This document shows, piece by piece, positions 24,966 through 31,221 of a stretch of DNA of 38,558 nt (its first letter is position 1; the number at the start of each line of letters is the position of its first letter). This DNA comes from a virus. The stretch is taken from positions 1 to 38,558 of IMG/VR virus record IMGVR_UViG_3300025917_000038; one strand, written 5' to 3'. The translations under genes and the position numbers were made by a program. Under the pieces are notes generated by a model, which did not search any database, was not told the origin of the DNA, and worked only from the letters and a program-made list of their open reading frames with translations.

Positions 24966-25130
24966 TCAGGACTTCGCGACGTATCGCGGGAGATTCTTTG
25001 TGGACGTGCGCGCAAAATCCGCGAGCTGTTTCAGGGACATAGACGCGCGAAGTTTCTTCGCAGCGGGGAATCGTGCGCCATGCGCGGCTGCTGCAAATAA
25101 GCGCTGCTGACTCTTCGAGACGCTGGGCAT
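24966..25130 (-). CDS. Small basic phage protein, 54 aa
   Basis: ATG 25130 overlaps the previous stop (TGATG), and TGA 24966-24968 touches the portal ATG. The product MPSVSKSQQRLFAAAAHGAR … ASMSLKQLADFARTSTKNLP matches a short phage/bacterial family that starts PSVSKAQQR and has SMSxxQLxDFAxTxxKxLP. I recall it as DUF3008, name not certain; function unknown. It is commonly found next to portal or terminase genes. The gene explains what would otherwise be a 165-base gap. Confidence 0.75.
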   Translation of the reverse strand: MPSVSKSQQRLFAAAAHGARFPAAKKLRASMSLKQLADFARTSTKNLPRYVAKS

Positions 25131-25457
25131 CAGCCGCGCTTCCAGTTCACTGTAAAACCATCCGCATCGATCGAAGCTAGTTGCATCTCGGGATCAATAC
25201 TGGGATAGAACATGATGCTGGATGGCGAGAATGGACAGCCTGTGATGGTCTGCGTGCCTGTCGTCGCTGGCACGAAAGAGCCATACCATAAAACTCGGCC
25301 CATCTGACGCGACGTAGCCGATAAATGGCGAGCCAGTGAGCGTATCCACGGCCTGTTGCGAATTCGCAATGGGCTTCACGGCTTCGGCCACAGCCGGCGC
25401 GACAGCGGTTGCCGCCACGGCTCCGGCAAGTCGCGCGAAAAAGGCTCGGCGCTTCAT
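25130..25457 (-). pseudogene. Tat-leader protein with GTQTITG…DADGF module, frame-broken
   Basis: ATG 25457 gives MKRRAFFARLAGAVAATAVA PAVAEA, a twin-arginine-type signal peptide, then residues up to SPFIGYVASDGPS. The following TTTT (about 25285-25291) breaks the frame. With one T fewer the product continues LWYGSFVPATTGTQTITGCP … MQLASIDADGFTVNWKRG, a coherent protein of about 108 residues whose end matches the modules of the 609-residue tail protein. So this is either a real one-base deletion mutation, a +1 shift site, or an assembly indel. It overlaps the previous stop (ATGA) and the next start (TGATG), and such coupling argues that the intact form is functional. Confidence 0.6.
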
Positions 25458-25768
25458 CGCTCCCCTACCTTCCGTTCGGCTTGTTTCTTCTGAAACGCTG
25501 CGACCTTTTCCGCGATGTCGCCAGGGAGTGGCGGGAGTTCTCGCACGGGTTGATTCACGATCGCGTTATGCACGAACGCTCGCGCGTCGGCGCCCCCGTT
25601 CGGATGATGTTCGATCGCGTCGAGCAGTTGCGTCATCTTCGCGGAGGCGATCACTTGCTGGCTGGCCCACGGATCACGCGCCAGATGTCGGCGCAGTTTC
25701 AGGAAACGCTCGGGCGTGAGTTCCCGATTCAACAACCGTGTGGCGATGTCGGCGGCATCGAATGGCAT
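25454..25768 (-). CDS. Hypothetical helical protein, 104 aa
   Basis: Fully helical and charged: DAADIATRLLNRELTPERFL, HLARDPWASQQVIASAKMTQ, then LPGDIAEKVAAFQKKQAERK. No motif recognised. The stop overlaps the start of the Tat-leader gene by 4 bases (ATGA). It is the first gene of the portal cluster left of the divergent pair. Weak inverted repeats (CGCCGTT / AACGGCG, about 25780-25818) lie in the 66-base gap upstream of its ATG. Confidence 0.58.
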   Translation of the reverse strand: MPFDAADIATRLLNRELTPERFLKLRRHLARDPWASQQVIASAKMTQLLDAIEHHPNGGADARAFVHNAIVNQPVRELPPLPGDIAEKVAAFQKKQAERKVGER

Positions 25769-25834
25769 AGATGCTAGAGAACCGCCGTTGCTTTTTCTCG
25801 ATGGCTCAAGAACGGCGAAAGAACCAAGGCCGCG

Positions 25835-26119
25835 TCAACCCTCTACTGCATCGCTGAACGCTTTGGTGGCTTCGGCAGAGCGCCGAAGCTGCGCTCTGCG
25901 GCTCAGAAGGTAGTCGTTGAGTTGGCCCGCATCGATATGCCCATCTGAGTGCTGGATGAACATCGCCTGCATCGACTCTACGAGACGCTGCGCGCCAATA
26001 GGCAGCCATCGCCGCATGTCCCAACTCTCGGCGGCAAGCCATTCCTCTAGCGCATCGGCCGACAGGGAACCGGCGGCGTAGCGGTCGAGCTGTTCGCGTA
26101 GCAATTGAGTAGACAGCAT
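25835..26119 (-). CDS. Hypothetical protein of a divergent pair, 94 aa
   Basis: LLREQLDRYAAGSLSADALE … WLAAESWDMRRWLPIGAQRL … HIDAGQLNDYLLSRRAQLRR: helical, with a L-x-RY-x-G-x-LS-x-x-x-ALExWLA opening that I associate with small uncharacterised bacterial proteins, sometimes in toxin-antitoxin-like contexts. Its ATG (26117-26119) overlaps the TTG of the opposite-strand gene head to head, so neither promoter can lie between them. It may be an imported cassette within the late operon. Confidence 0.55.
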   Translation of the reverse strand: MLSTQLLREQLDRYAAGSLSADALEEWLAAESWDMRRWLPIGAQRLVESMQAMFIQHSDGHIDAGQLNDYLLSRRAQLRRSAEATKAFSDAVEG

Positions 26120-26517
26120 TGGCCGACGACCTCCCCGTTGTGCGTGCCTCCGATGAGGAACTTCGGAAGCTGTTCAACCCTGCGTATCTCGCTCGCGTTC
26201 TCAACGGCGAGCTGACCGTGAGAAATTTCGGTCGCCAATCATTGTACCAAAACCCACCGCAGGACAAGGGCCGCGAGCAAGAACCAGACGGAACGATCAC
26301 CGGGCTAGTTGAAATCATCGATCCAGCTACGAAGCGTCGCGTCGCCGTTGCACATCGCCTGCTGAGGCCGGACGGGTCATACGGCGCGTCTGGGTTTCCC
26401 GATCCAAAAATGGTCCTCATCGGCGACATCATCTATCTGCAAAAACGTAAAGAGGGTCGAGCACCCACGGACCAACGACTACCGTCGCTGTTCGACACAG
26501 ATGGCAACACGGGTTAG
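26119..26517 (+). CDS. Hypothetical protein of a divergent pair, 132 aa
   Basis: Plus-strand gene inside a minus-strand operon. The TTG at 26119 is the only start after the in-frame TAG at 26110-26112, though GTG 26140 is possible. Conserved-looking parts are FNPAYLARVLNGELTVRNFG, IDPATKRRVAVAHRLLRPDG and GASGFPDPKMVLIGDIIYLQ. I recall this arrangement (H-x-LRPDG…SGxPDPK) from uncharacterised proteobacterial proteins; no function known. It converges with TerL, leaving 61 bases with only weak inverted repeats and no clear terminator. Confidence 0.6.
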   Translation: MADDLPVVRASDEELRKLFNPAYLARVLNGELTVRNFGRQSLYQNPPQDKGREQEPDGTITGLVEIIDPATKRRVAVAHRLLRPDGSYGASGFPDPKMVLIGDIIYLQKRKEGRAPTDQRLPSLFDTDGNTG

Positions 26518-26578
26518 CCAACTGGATTGTTACCCTAAAACCCTGTAGCCTAGCCAGCGCCGCTAACTCTAGCACAAC

Positions 26579-28024
26579 TCAGGCCATCCACGAATCAGGT
26601 CCGGTGTATGCGGACATCGGCGGGCCGGTCCGAATACGGGCCTTTCTCGCGCGCTCATCCTGCAGTTCCTGCGACGGCCGCGCGGCGCCGAAGTTCAGTT
26701 CGATGGTTTCCGCACAGCGCATCCCGTGTTCGAACCAGTCATCGGCTTTCGGTTGTTTCACTTCCTGGGAACCGACCGACACGAAATGGTCATCCCACAC
26801 GTAACCCGCTTCAAAGCCTTCCGTCATAAACGCGCACGGTTCGATCCCGTCGATCGAGAGGCGCAACCAGCGCGTCGGATCGTTGTGGACGCCGAGTTTC
26901 TCATCGCCATCTGAGCCGCGCTCGCGCATGTAGGTCGAGAGTCGTTCGATCATCGCGAGCACGATATCCGCTTCGTTGCCGTTCGGGCGATGCCGCGGCC
27001 TGAATCCGGCTTCTTTGAGCAGCGCGATCGCGTTGTAACGCGGGCGTGTTTTCTCGTCCGACTTCGCCGTCGCTGTGGAGCATGTCGCGATAACGTACCC
27101 ATCGAACCACCGCGAACGGTATTGCTGCACGGTATCAAAAAATGATTTCAGCGGCACGCGCTGCCCGAGAATCCCGCCGTGGAATAACAAGCCGCCCGAA
27201 TACGGTTGCTCCGCAACGATCCATGCATGGTTGTGTTTCCACACATCGAACGCTTCGTAGAGCTTCACGCCCGGACGCAACATCAGCGCGCGATCGTGAA
27301 CGGCTCGTTTGAAGATTTTTTCGTAGACGGTGCGACCTTCGACATTGACGCCGCGTTGCCCAAGGATGACGGTTTTGTGTTTGGCGTGATCGGGCGGATA
27401 CGCCGCCTCGAGCCCCGCAACCATGTCGTCGGCGAGGTTGTGTTGATTGTCGTAAATCGAGACCGAGTAGTAGCGGCGATTCGGCAGATTGTTTTTCGCC
27501 GGGAACTGGCGCGCGAGCCAATCATCGTGATTGAGCGGATTCGAGACGAAAATGATTTGGATCGGAAATCCTTTTTGTGACGGTCGACCGCGGAGTTCTA
27601 GCGCGATGTCCGGCGGCATCTCCTGCGCTTCATCGACCATAATCCCGGCCACGCCTTTTTCGCCGCCGAGTCCGCGCAGTTTTGAGTAGCGCGACAACGC
27701 CGCGACGGATTGCAGGCCATACATGATTACGCGCGAGCCGTTTTTGAATTCGAACGCTTTTTCTTTCGCGTTCCACGCCGGTAGATCGTTGGGATCGAAC
27801 TTAAAGCACGCACCTTCAAACGCCGGTCGGAGTTTTGTGTCGATGTCTACATCGGCGTAGCGGCAGACGAACCACTGGATGCCTGGATGGTCCTTACAGG
27901 ACTTGCGAACTTTCCACAGAGCGGCCGTCGTCTTCCCGCTTCGAAACCCGCCTTCTAAGCTGATTTCCCTCGTGTGATCGTCGATAAACTTGGCGACGGT
28001 GCCTCGAAATTCCATCGCGCTCAT
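26579..28024 (-). CDS. terL: Terminase large subunit, 481 aa
   Basis: The N-terminal ATPase has GGFRSGKT at residues 25-32 (Walker A, with the R/S-G-K-T form of terminases), IMVDEAQEM with DEAQ at 131-134 (Walker B), and FVSNPLNHDD around 155 (motif C). The nuclease half starts with VKLYEAFDVWKHNHAWIVAE, whose Asp fits the first metal ligand of the RNase H-like fold, and ends in PKADDWFEHGMRCAETIELN. The protein powers and ends DNA packaging at the portal. ATG 28024 overlaps the stop of a 30-residue membrane peptide gene (ATGA). I found no recognisable small subunit. Confidence 0.93.
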   Translation of the reverse strand: MSAMEFRGTVAKFIDDHTREISLEGGFRSGKTTAALWKVRKSCKDHPGIQWFVCRYADVDIDTKLRPAFEGACFKFDPNDLPAWNAKEKAFEFKNGSRVIMYGLQSVAALSRYSKLRGLGGEKGVAGIMVDEAQEMPPDIALELRGRPSQKGFPIQIIFVSNPLNHDDWLARQFPAKNNLPNRRYYSVSIYDNQHNLADDMVAGLEAAYPPDHAKHKTVILGQRGVNVEGRTVYEKIFKRAVHDRALMLRPGVKLYEAFDVWKHNHAWIVAEQPYSGGLLFHGGILGQRVPLKSFFDTVQQYRSRWFDGYVIATCSTATAKSDEKTRPRYNAIALLKEAGFRPRHRPNGNEADIVLAMIERLSTYMRERGSDGDEKLGVHNDPTRWLRLSIDGIEPCAFMTEGFEAGYVWDDHFVSVGSQEVKQPKADDWFEHGMRCAETIELNFGAARPSQELQDERARKARIRTGPPMSAYTGPDSWMA

Positions 28025-28113
28025 TCACGCCCCACACAGAGAATGACCACCACAACGTAGCCGACCATAATCGCGAGCAACAGCATCAACACGAACACCA
28101 ACCAGAACGTCAT
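28021..28113 (-). CDS. 30-aa single-span membrane peptide
   Basis: ATG 28113 overlaps the previous stop (ATGA) and TGA 28021 overlaps the TerL ATG (ATGA). The product MTFWLVFVLMLLLAIMVGYV … CVGRE is one hydrophobic segment with a short charged end. Two-sided ATGA coupling and a clean hydrophobic segment make chance unlikely. It could be a lysis peptide, a membrane regulator or a translational coupler. No homologue recalled. Confidence 0.6.
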   Translation of the reverse strand: MTFWLVFVLMLLLAIMVGYVVVVILCVGRE

Positions 28114-28361
28114 GCCGGCCCCATGCGATGCAACGCGATGCCGGCGCTCGACGCGTGTTTTTGTTCACGCGCCATCGCGCGGCGAGTAACTTCCGCCACA
28201 AATTCAGCGCGAGCGGATTCGGGTTGTGCGTGCTGCGTCCACCACGAGGAGGGTTTTGGTGCCTGCTTGCGAGCGTAGCCTTCCGCCGCTTCAAGGATCA
28301 CGGCGCGTTGGAAGTGATTGGGTTTGACGCGCGGTTTCGGTTTCGGCGGCGTGCGCCTCAT
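28110..28361 (-). CDS. Hypothetical basic protein, 83 aa
   Basis: ATG 28361 overlaps the preceding stop (ATGA), which sets the start; the longer frame up to 28433 is not needed. A basic, proline-rich N-terminus (MRRTPPKPKPRVKPNHFQRA) is followed by helices with an unusual SSWWTQHAQPESARAEFVAE. Possible DNA-binding or packaging accessory by position beside TerL. No family recognised. Confidence 0.6.
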   Translation of the reverse strand: MRRTPPKPKPRVKPNHFQRAVILEAAEGYARKQAPKPSSWWTQHAQPESARAEFVAEVTRRAMAREQKHASSAGIALHRMGPA

Positions 28362-28690
28362 TCGCGTTCTCCGAGAATACGTGCCGTCCAATCCGCGTTT
28401 GGTAATTTGGCACTTGATACGCCGTTCGCCCACGACGTCGCGGCCTTTCGCGTGCGCGGCATCGACTCGGCGGCTTGCTGAATAGCCGCCATACGTTCAG
28501 GGATCGCCATCTGTCGGACGTGTTGCGGTAAATCTGGCGGCGCCGGCCCTACGCACTCTACGCAGCGCATCATCGGCCGCTTCCGCCTGACGCCCTCAAT
28601 CGTGATGGTCTGCATCGGCTGTTCAGGGTAAATCGGCTTTCCACACCGGCCGCACAACTCCTGCACTTTCGCGCGGGTCCATTGTCTCAC
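28358..28690 (-). CDS. Zn-ribbon protein, 110 aa
   Basis: GTG 28690 overlaps the previous stop (GTGA). Residues 13-46 contain C-GR-C … MMRC-VE-C, two CxxC pairs spaced for a zinc ribbon, with basic surroundings. After QHVRQMAIPERMAAI the C-terminus has SWANGVSSAKLPNADW. Probably nucleic-acid binding. Its position ahead of TerL could suit a packaging-initiation role, but there is no small-terminase signature. Confidence 0.62.
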   Translation of the reverse strand: MRQWTRAKVQELCGRCGKPIYPEQPMQTITIEGVRRKRPMMRCVECVGPAPPDLPQHVRQMAIPERMAAIQQAAESMPRTRKAATSWANGVSSAKLPNADWTARILGERE

Positions 28691-28977
28691 TTTGCGGCCC
28701 TCCGTCCGCGCGCTCGGCGTAAAGCTTCAGTCGTCGTGGTCCCATCATACAAGATGCCTTTTCTCGCGCAGGCCGTTTTAAGATGCTCGATCTGCTCGCC
28801 TTCTGGCTCTCGTGGATGGGCCAACAACACATCAGCCGCGAGATTCAACATCTTCGCCGTAACGGTTGTAGCGTCACACGTAACGGGCGTAACGGTATCG
28901 AACAAGTCGGGCGTTTCCTCTTGCTGAATGAAGTCGGCCCACGGCATCTGCCCCTTGTAGACCGTCCGCTTTCTCAT
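28687..28977 (-). CDS. First gene of the minus-strand operon, hypothetical, 96 aa
   Basis: MRKRTVYKGQMPWADFIQQE then DATTVTAKMLNLAADVLLAH … EQIEHLKTACARKGILYDGT … ALRRARGRRAAK: a helical domain with a basic tail. Its size and place (first, three genes before TerL) would allow a small terminase subunit, but I see no HTH signature. It opens the late operon next to the gene-free control region. No strong Shine-Dalgarno or promoter was found directly upstream. Confidence 0.6.
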   Translation of the reverse strand: MRKRTVYKGQMPWADFIQQEETPDLFDTVTPVTCDATTVTAKMLNLAADVLLAHPREPEGEQIEHLKTACARKGILYDGTTTTEALRRARGRRAAK

Positions 28978-29016
28978 TTGATCCAGATCGGTATTTCTGT
29001 CTTTTAGAACAAATTC

Positions 29017-29118
29017 CTGACATCTTTTTTCCCGATTCCCTTTTCCTCAGGGACGGAGAAAAAACAAGGCCCGGATTTCCTACGCGACGGAATCGGGACC
29101 GGGGCGCGAAGATGTCAG
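29017..29118. repeat. Two-part nested inverted repeat
   Basis: CTGACATCTT (29017-29026) pairs perfectly with AAGATGTCAG (29109-29118), and just inside CCCGATTCC (29031-29039) pairs with GGAATCGGG (29089-29097). Together they form a 10+9-bp interrupted stem around about 50 bases. A CCGGATTT direct repeat occurs inside (about 29071-29078) and just outside (about 29132-29139). Confidence 0.6.
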
Positions 29119-29264
29119 ACAGCGCACTTCCCCGGATTTGTTGTGAGCTTTTCAGGCGCGAAAGCTCGAAACCGCCGTGATCAACACGCCCGCACGGTCT
29201 GGCGAGATGCTATAGGTTGTGGTGGGTAGGCTGGACCGATACCAGCAGTGGGATTGTCAGCGAT

Positions 29265-29303
29265 TTGACAGGGGATTTAGCGACAGGTAAAATGGCCCCT
29301 GTC
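29265..29303 (+). promoter_or_regulatory. Near-consensus sigma70 promoter with GACAGG operator-like repeats
   Basis: TTGACA (29265-29270), 17-base spacer, TAAAAT (29288-29293, 5 of 6). Predicted start about 29300. GACAGGGG (29267-29274) and CCCCTGTC (29296-29303) form a perfect 8-bp dyad straddling the promoter, and a further GACAGG lies at 29282-29287, so a repressor could block it. It points into the non-coding repeat block. Confidence 0.7.
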
Positions 29304-29308
29304 CGGCA

Positions 29309-29401
29309 AACCTTCCCGGCAACCGTAACATCCAATGACCGGCCGAGGCCATCAACCTCGTGCCGGTCGCAACCTTCCCGAAAAACTCGAACCGTAACAT
29401 C
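29309..29401 (+). ncRNA. Candidate structured RNA: direct repeat - hairpin - direct repeat
   Basis: AACCTTCCCG…AACCGTAACATC occurs at 29309-29332 and again at 29371-29401 (10 bases between the two halves in the second copy, 2 in the first). Exactly between them is a hairpin: GACCGGC (29337-29343) and GAGG (29345-29348) pairing with CCTC (29356-29359) and GCCGGTC (29362-29368), loop CCATCAA. The block begins about 9 bases after the predicted start of the 29265 promoter. It is probably transcribed, but it could also be a DNA-level iteron array. Confidence 0.5.
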
Positions 29402-29529
29402 TGGGCAGAGAAGATACGCCTGCCGTCACGAAAACGCAACACTACTACTGTTCTATAACAGCAGCACAGTTCCATCCCGACTATAAGCTACCGTCCGTAA
29501 GTTGTTGATTCCACTTTATAGGTCATTTT

Positions 29530-29595
29530 GAATATGAGCGGACTTCTCGCGCTCGCCGATGAGTCGGTCGATTTTTCCGTGATGCGCTCATATTC
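29530..29595. repeat. 11-bp perfect inverted repeat
   Basis: GAATATGAGCG (29530-29540) and CGCTCATATTC (29585-29595) are perfect complements around a 44-base loop that holds a CCGA-TGAG-TCGG mini-hairpin. It may form a long-armed RNA or cruciform structure; there is no T-run after it. Confidence 0.6.
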
Positions 29596-29619
29596 GATCC
29601 TGAGCGGTTTTAGAGGGTA

Positions 29620-29648
29620 TTTCTATGCACTAGAATTAGTGCAAGAAA
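29620..29648. repeat. Dyad TTTCT-TGCACTA / TAGTGCA-AGAAA
   Basis: TGCACTA (29626-29632), loop GAAT, TAGTGCA (29637-29643), extended by TTTCT (29620-29624) with AGAAA (29644-29648) after a one-base bulge. It lies 40 bases beyond the stop of the minus-strand HNH gene, so it may end that transcript, end an opposing RNA, or be a protein site. Confidence 0.5.
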
Positions 29649-29689
29649 TCGACACTTTCGCCTAATTTCTGTCTTGACTTCGCGCAATG

Positions 29690-30148
29690 TTATGCTGTTT
29701 CTGTGTAAAATTTGCCGCAGTGCGGGCATTTCAAATCCTTCGACCTGACTCCGTTCGGGTGTGATGTGCCGACCCATAGTTCTAGATTCTCTGCACGATT
29801 GTCGTCGCGGAGTCCGTTGATGTGGTGAACGTTTTCGCGTCGAGTCAACGGCCGATTTAGAATTTCCTCCATCACTAAACGATGTTCAAGAATCCAGCGA
29901 TTGCCGTGGCGGATAAGCACGTATCCTGCTGGGTTCACATTTCTGTTTTTTACTGAGCGAGCAATACTCCTCTCTAGGCGCTCGCGATGTTCTATTAGTT
30001 TCAGTTTTTGCTGTTTGGCGTAGTGTGCAGCGCAGAACCATGACGTTTTGTATCCGCGACGATGTCGTGTCGCATCGGCCCATCGAATCCGAGTCCGCAA
30101 CTCATGGCAACCAGGCGCGGCGCACAGCCGACCATCTTTAATACCCAT
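29690..30148 (-). CDS. HNH homing-type endonuclease, 152 aa
   Basis: The C-terminal part reads ILEHRLVMEEILNRPLTRRE NVHHINGLRDDNRAENLELW, the classical phage HNH_3-type catalytic block with its VHHxNGxxxDNRxxNLELW signature, then SHPNGVRS and a CPHCGKFY zinc pair. The N-terminal part has C-x4-C and WFCAAHYAKQQ elements that may form a further zinc site. Start ATG 30148 is preferred over a TTG at 30169. It is oriented opposite to the plus-strand operon and borders the control region, a common site for HNH genes linked to packaging or homing. Confidence 0.85.
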   Translation of the reverse strand: MGIKDGRLCAAPGCHELRTRIRWADATRHRRGYKTSWFCAAHYAKQQKLKLIEHRERLERSIARSVKNRNVNPAGYVLIRHGNRWILEHRLVMEEILNRPLTRRENVHHINGLRDDNRAENLELWVGTSHPNGVRSKDLKCPHCGKFYTETA

Positions 30149-30152
30149 CGGC

Positions 30153-30182
30153 TTGACAAGATAAACCAAACATGTTTAACAT
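30153..30182 (+). promoter_or_regulatory. Promoter with palindromic spacer before the first RHH gene
   Basis: TTGACA (30153-30158), 18-base spacer, TAACAT (30177-30182, 4 of 6). The perfect palindrome AAACATGTTT (30168-30177) fills the end of the spacer, and ACATGT recurs at 30179-30184. The predicted start (about 30189-30190) lies past ATG 30181 but at GTG 30190 of the same frame, so a leaderless GTG start is possible if this promoter is used. Confidence 0.5.
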
Positions 30183-30345
30183 GTCCACTGTGGCAAGCAG
30201 AGCGAAACCGAAAATCAAGACCTATTCGATTCGGAGCGTCCCCGCTGAAATCTGGCAGAAGCTCCGCGTGCGAGCGTTACAAGAAGGCATCAGCGTTCAG
30301 GATTTGTTCCTGCGCTGGATTCAGCAGTATGCGGAGGGAAAATAG
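30181..30345 (+). CDS. Ribbon-helix-helix DNA-binding protein, 54 aa
   Basis: IKTYSIRSVPAEIWQKLRVR followed by ALQEGISVQDLFLRWIQQY fits the RHH pattern: one beta strand, then helix A with the L-x-x-RA motif, the GxSV turn, and helix B. RHH proteins dimerise and bind palindromes, often in their own promoter; the AAACATGTTT palindrome overlaps this start. ATG 30181 or GTG 30190. It has a paralogue at 31551. It could be a repressor of the plus-strand operon or an orphan antitoxin. Confidence 0.72.
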   Translation: MSTVASRAKPKIKTYSIRSVPAEIWQKLRVRALQEGISVQDLFLRWIQQYAEGK

Positions 30346-30346
30346 C

Positions 30347-30796
30347 ATGGGCACGCGCGCTGATTTCTATATCGGTCGTGGCGAAAAAGCCGAATGGCTT
30401 GGGAGTGTCGCGTGGGACGGCTATCCAACCGGCATTGCGGGTCATCGACACGGAACTGCTGCTGGTGATGTGAAGAAGTCGCCAATCCTGACAGCGAAAA
30501 CGCCGCGCGCATTCCGTAAGGCTGTGGCTAATGAACTAGCGAGTCGGGACGATGCCACTACGCCGGATATGGGTTGGCCGTGGCCTTGGACAACAAGCGC
30601 GACGACGGATTACGCCTATGCTTTCGATAAAGGTCAGGTTTGGGCGAGCGGATTTGGCCGTGCGTGGTTTAACCCGCTCAGGAAAGAGCCAGACGATCAT
30701 CGCGGTAATAAGACCGTCGTCTTTCCTGACATGTCCACAGTGCAGAACGTGGATTTAGGCGGGCGCAGCGGTTTGATCATTGTTCAAGCGAAGTAG
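30347..30796 (+). CDS. Phage protein with MGTRADFYIGRG start, 149 aa
   Basis: The whole protein follows a pattern seen in uncharacterised phage proteins: GTRADFYIGRGEKAEWLGSV, WDGYPTGI, then TPDMGWPWPWTTSATTDYAY and AFDKGQVWASGFGRAWFNP, with FPDMS near the end. No catalytic motif known. ATG 30347 is one base after the RHH stop, so the two are co-transcribed and probably coupled; frame extensions upstream to 30062 are not real. Function unknown. Confidence 0.75.
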   Translation: MGTRADFYIGRGEKAEWLGSVAWDGYPTGIAGHRHGTAAGDVKKSPILTAKTPRAFRKAVANELASRDDATTPDMGWPWPWTTSATTDYAYAFDKGQVWASGFGRAWFNPLRKEPDDHRGNKTVVFPDMSTVQNVDLGGRSGLIIVQAK

Positions 30797-30800
30797 CCCA

Positions 30801-31181
30801 ATGGACATGACCGATACCCGCCTCGCGCATGCCAAGCCAGAACGTCGAAAGCGGACGAAGGGCCGCAAATCGCGCAAGGAGTCGGCTCGAACCAAATCAA
30901 TCCGCGCGTCATGTGTGGAGCGTGACGGCTACTGCCGCATCGGGAAAGATGCCGACGACTACACCGACTGTATCGGGCCGAGCGAATGGGCACACTTCGG
31001 GGAGTTCAAGCGGGCGAAGACGCGCGGGCAAGAGCCTGAGCGCCGGCACACGACGGCCGGATCGTTCATGGTGTGTCGCGGGCACCATCGGGACTACGAC
31101 GCCGTAGAATTAATCATCATAGCGACGGATCGGGAACGTGGCTGTGATGGTGAGTTGACGTATGCGAGAAATCCTTACTGA
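30801..31181 (+). CDS. HNH-type nuclease-like protein, 126 aa
   Basis: A strongly basic N-terminus (KPERRKRTKGRKSRKESART) precedes CVERDGYCRIG … DCIGPSEWAHFGEFKRAKTR … RRHTTAGSFMVCRGHHRDYD. The C-x6-C pair, AH at the first catalytic position, and the CRGHHxxYD ending follow the pattern of phage HNH/NinG-like nucleases. Met 30801 is chosen over 30780 because it follows the previous stop closely. It could act in DNA recombination or packaging; a nicking activity is inferred from family. Confidence 0.72.
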   Translation: MDMTDTRLAHAKPERRKRTKGRKSRKESARTKSIRASCVERDGYCRIGKDADDYTDCIGPSEWAHFGEFKRAKTRGQEPERRHTTAGSFMVCRGHHRDYDAVELIIIATDRERGCDGELTYARNPY

Positions 31182-31221
31182 CGCGCGCGGTGATCGTGCA
31201 GGGGACACGCCGGTGAAACTT

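Larger units (their letters stand above)
28978..29689. other. Gene-free control region, 0.7 kb
   Basis: No credible ORF on either strand. Contents in order: a split inverted repeat (29017-29118), a small hairpin (GAGCTTT 29145-29151 / AAAGCTC 29161-29167), a plus-strand promoter with repeated GACAGG sites (29265-29303), a direct repeat - hairpin - direct repeat block (29309-29401), a short CTGTT/AACAG hairpin (29448-29461), an 11-bp inverted repeat (29530-29595) and a TGCACTA dyad (29620-29648). It separates the late minus operon from the HNH gene and the plus-strand operon. It is the best candidate in the window for an origin, packaging site or regulatory RNA locus. Confidence 0.75.

Noticed and set aside
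28025-28294. 89-residue minus-strand ORF before TerL
   Set aside because: Basic, low-complexity shadow of the 83-residue gene and the 30-residue membrane peptide.
28687-28977. Small terminase subunit
   Set aside because: Position fits, but no helix-turn-helix or family motif is visible.
29217-29486. ORFs of 70-90 codons in the control region
   Set aside because: Low-quality residue composition, no ribosome binding site, and they run across the hairpins and repeats.
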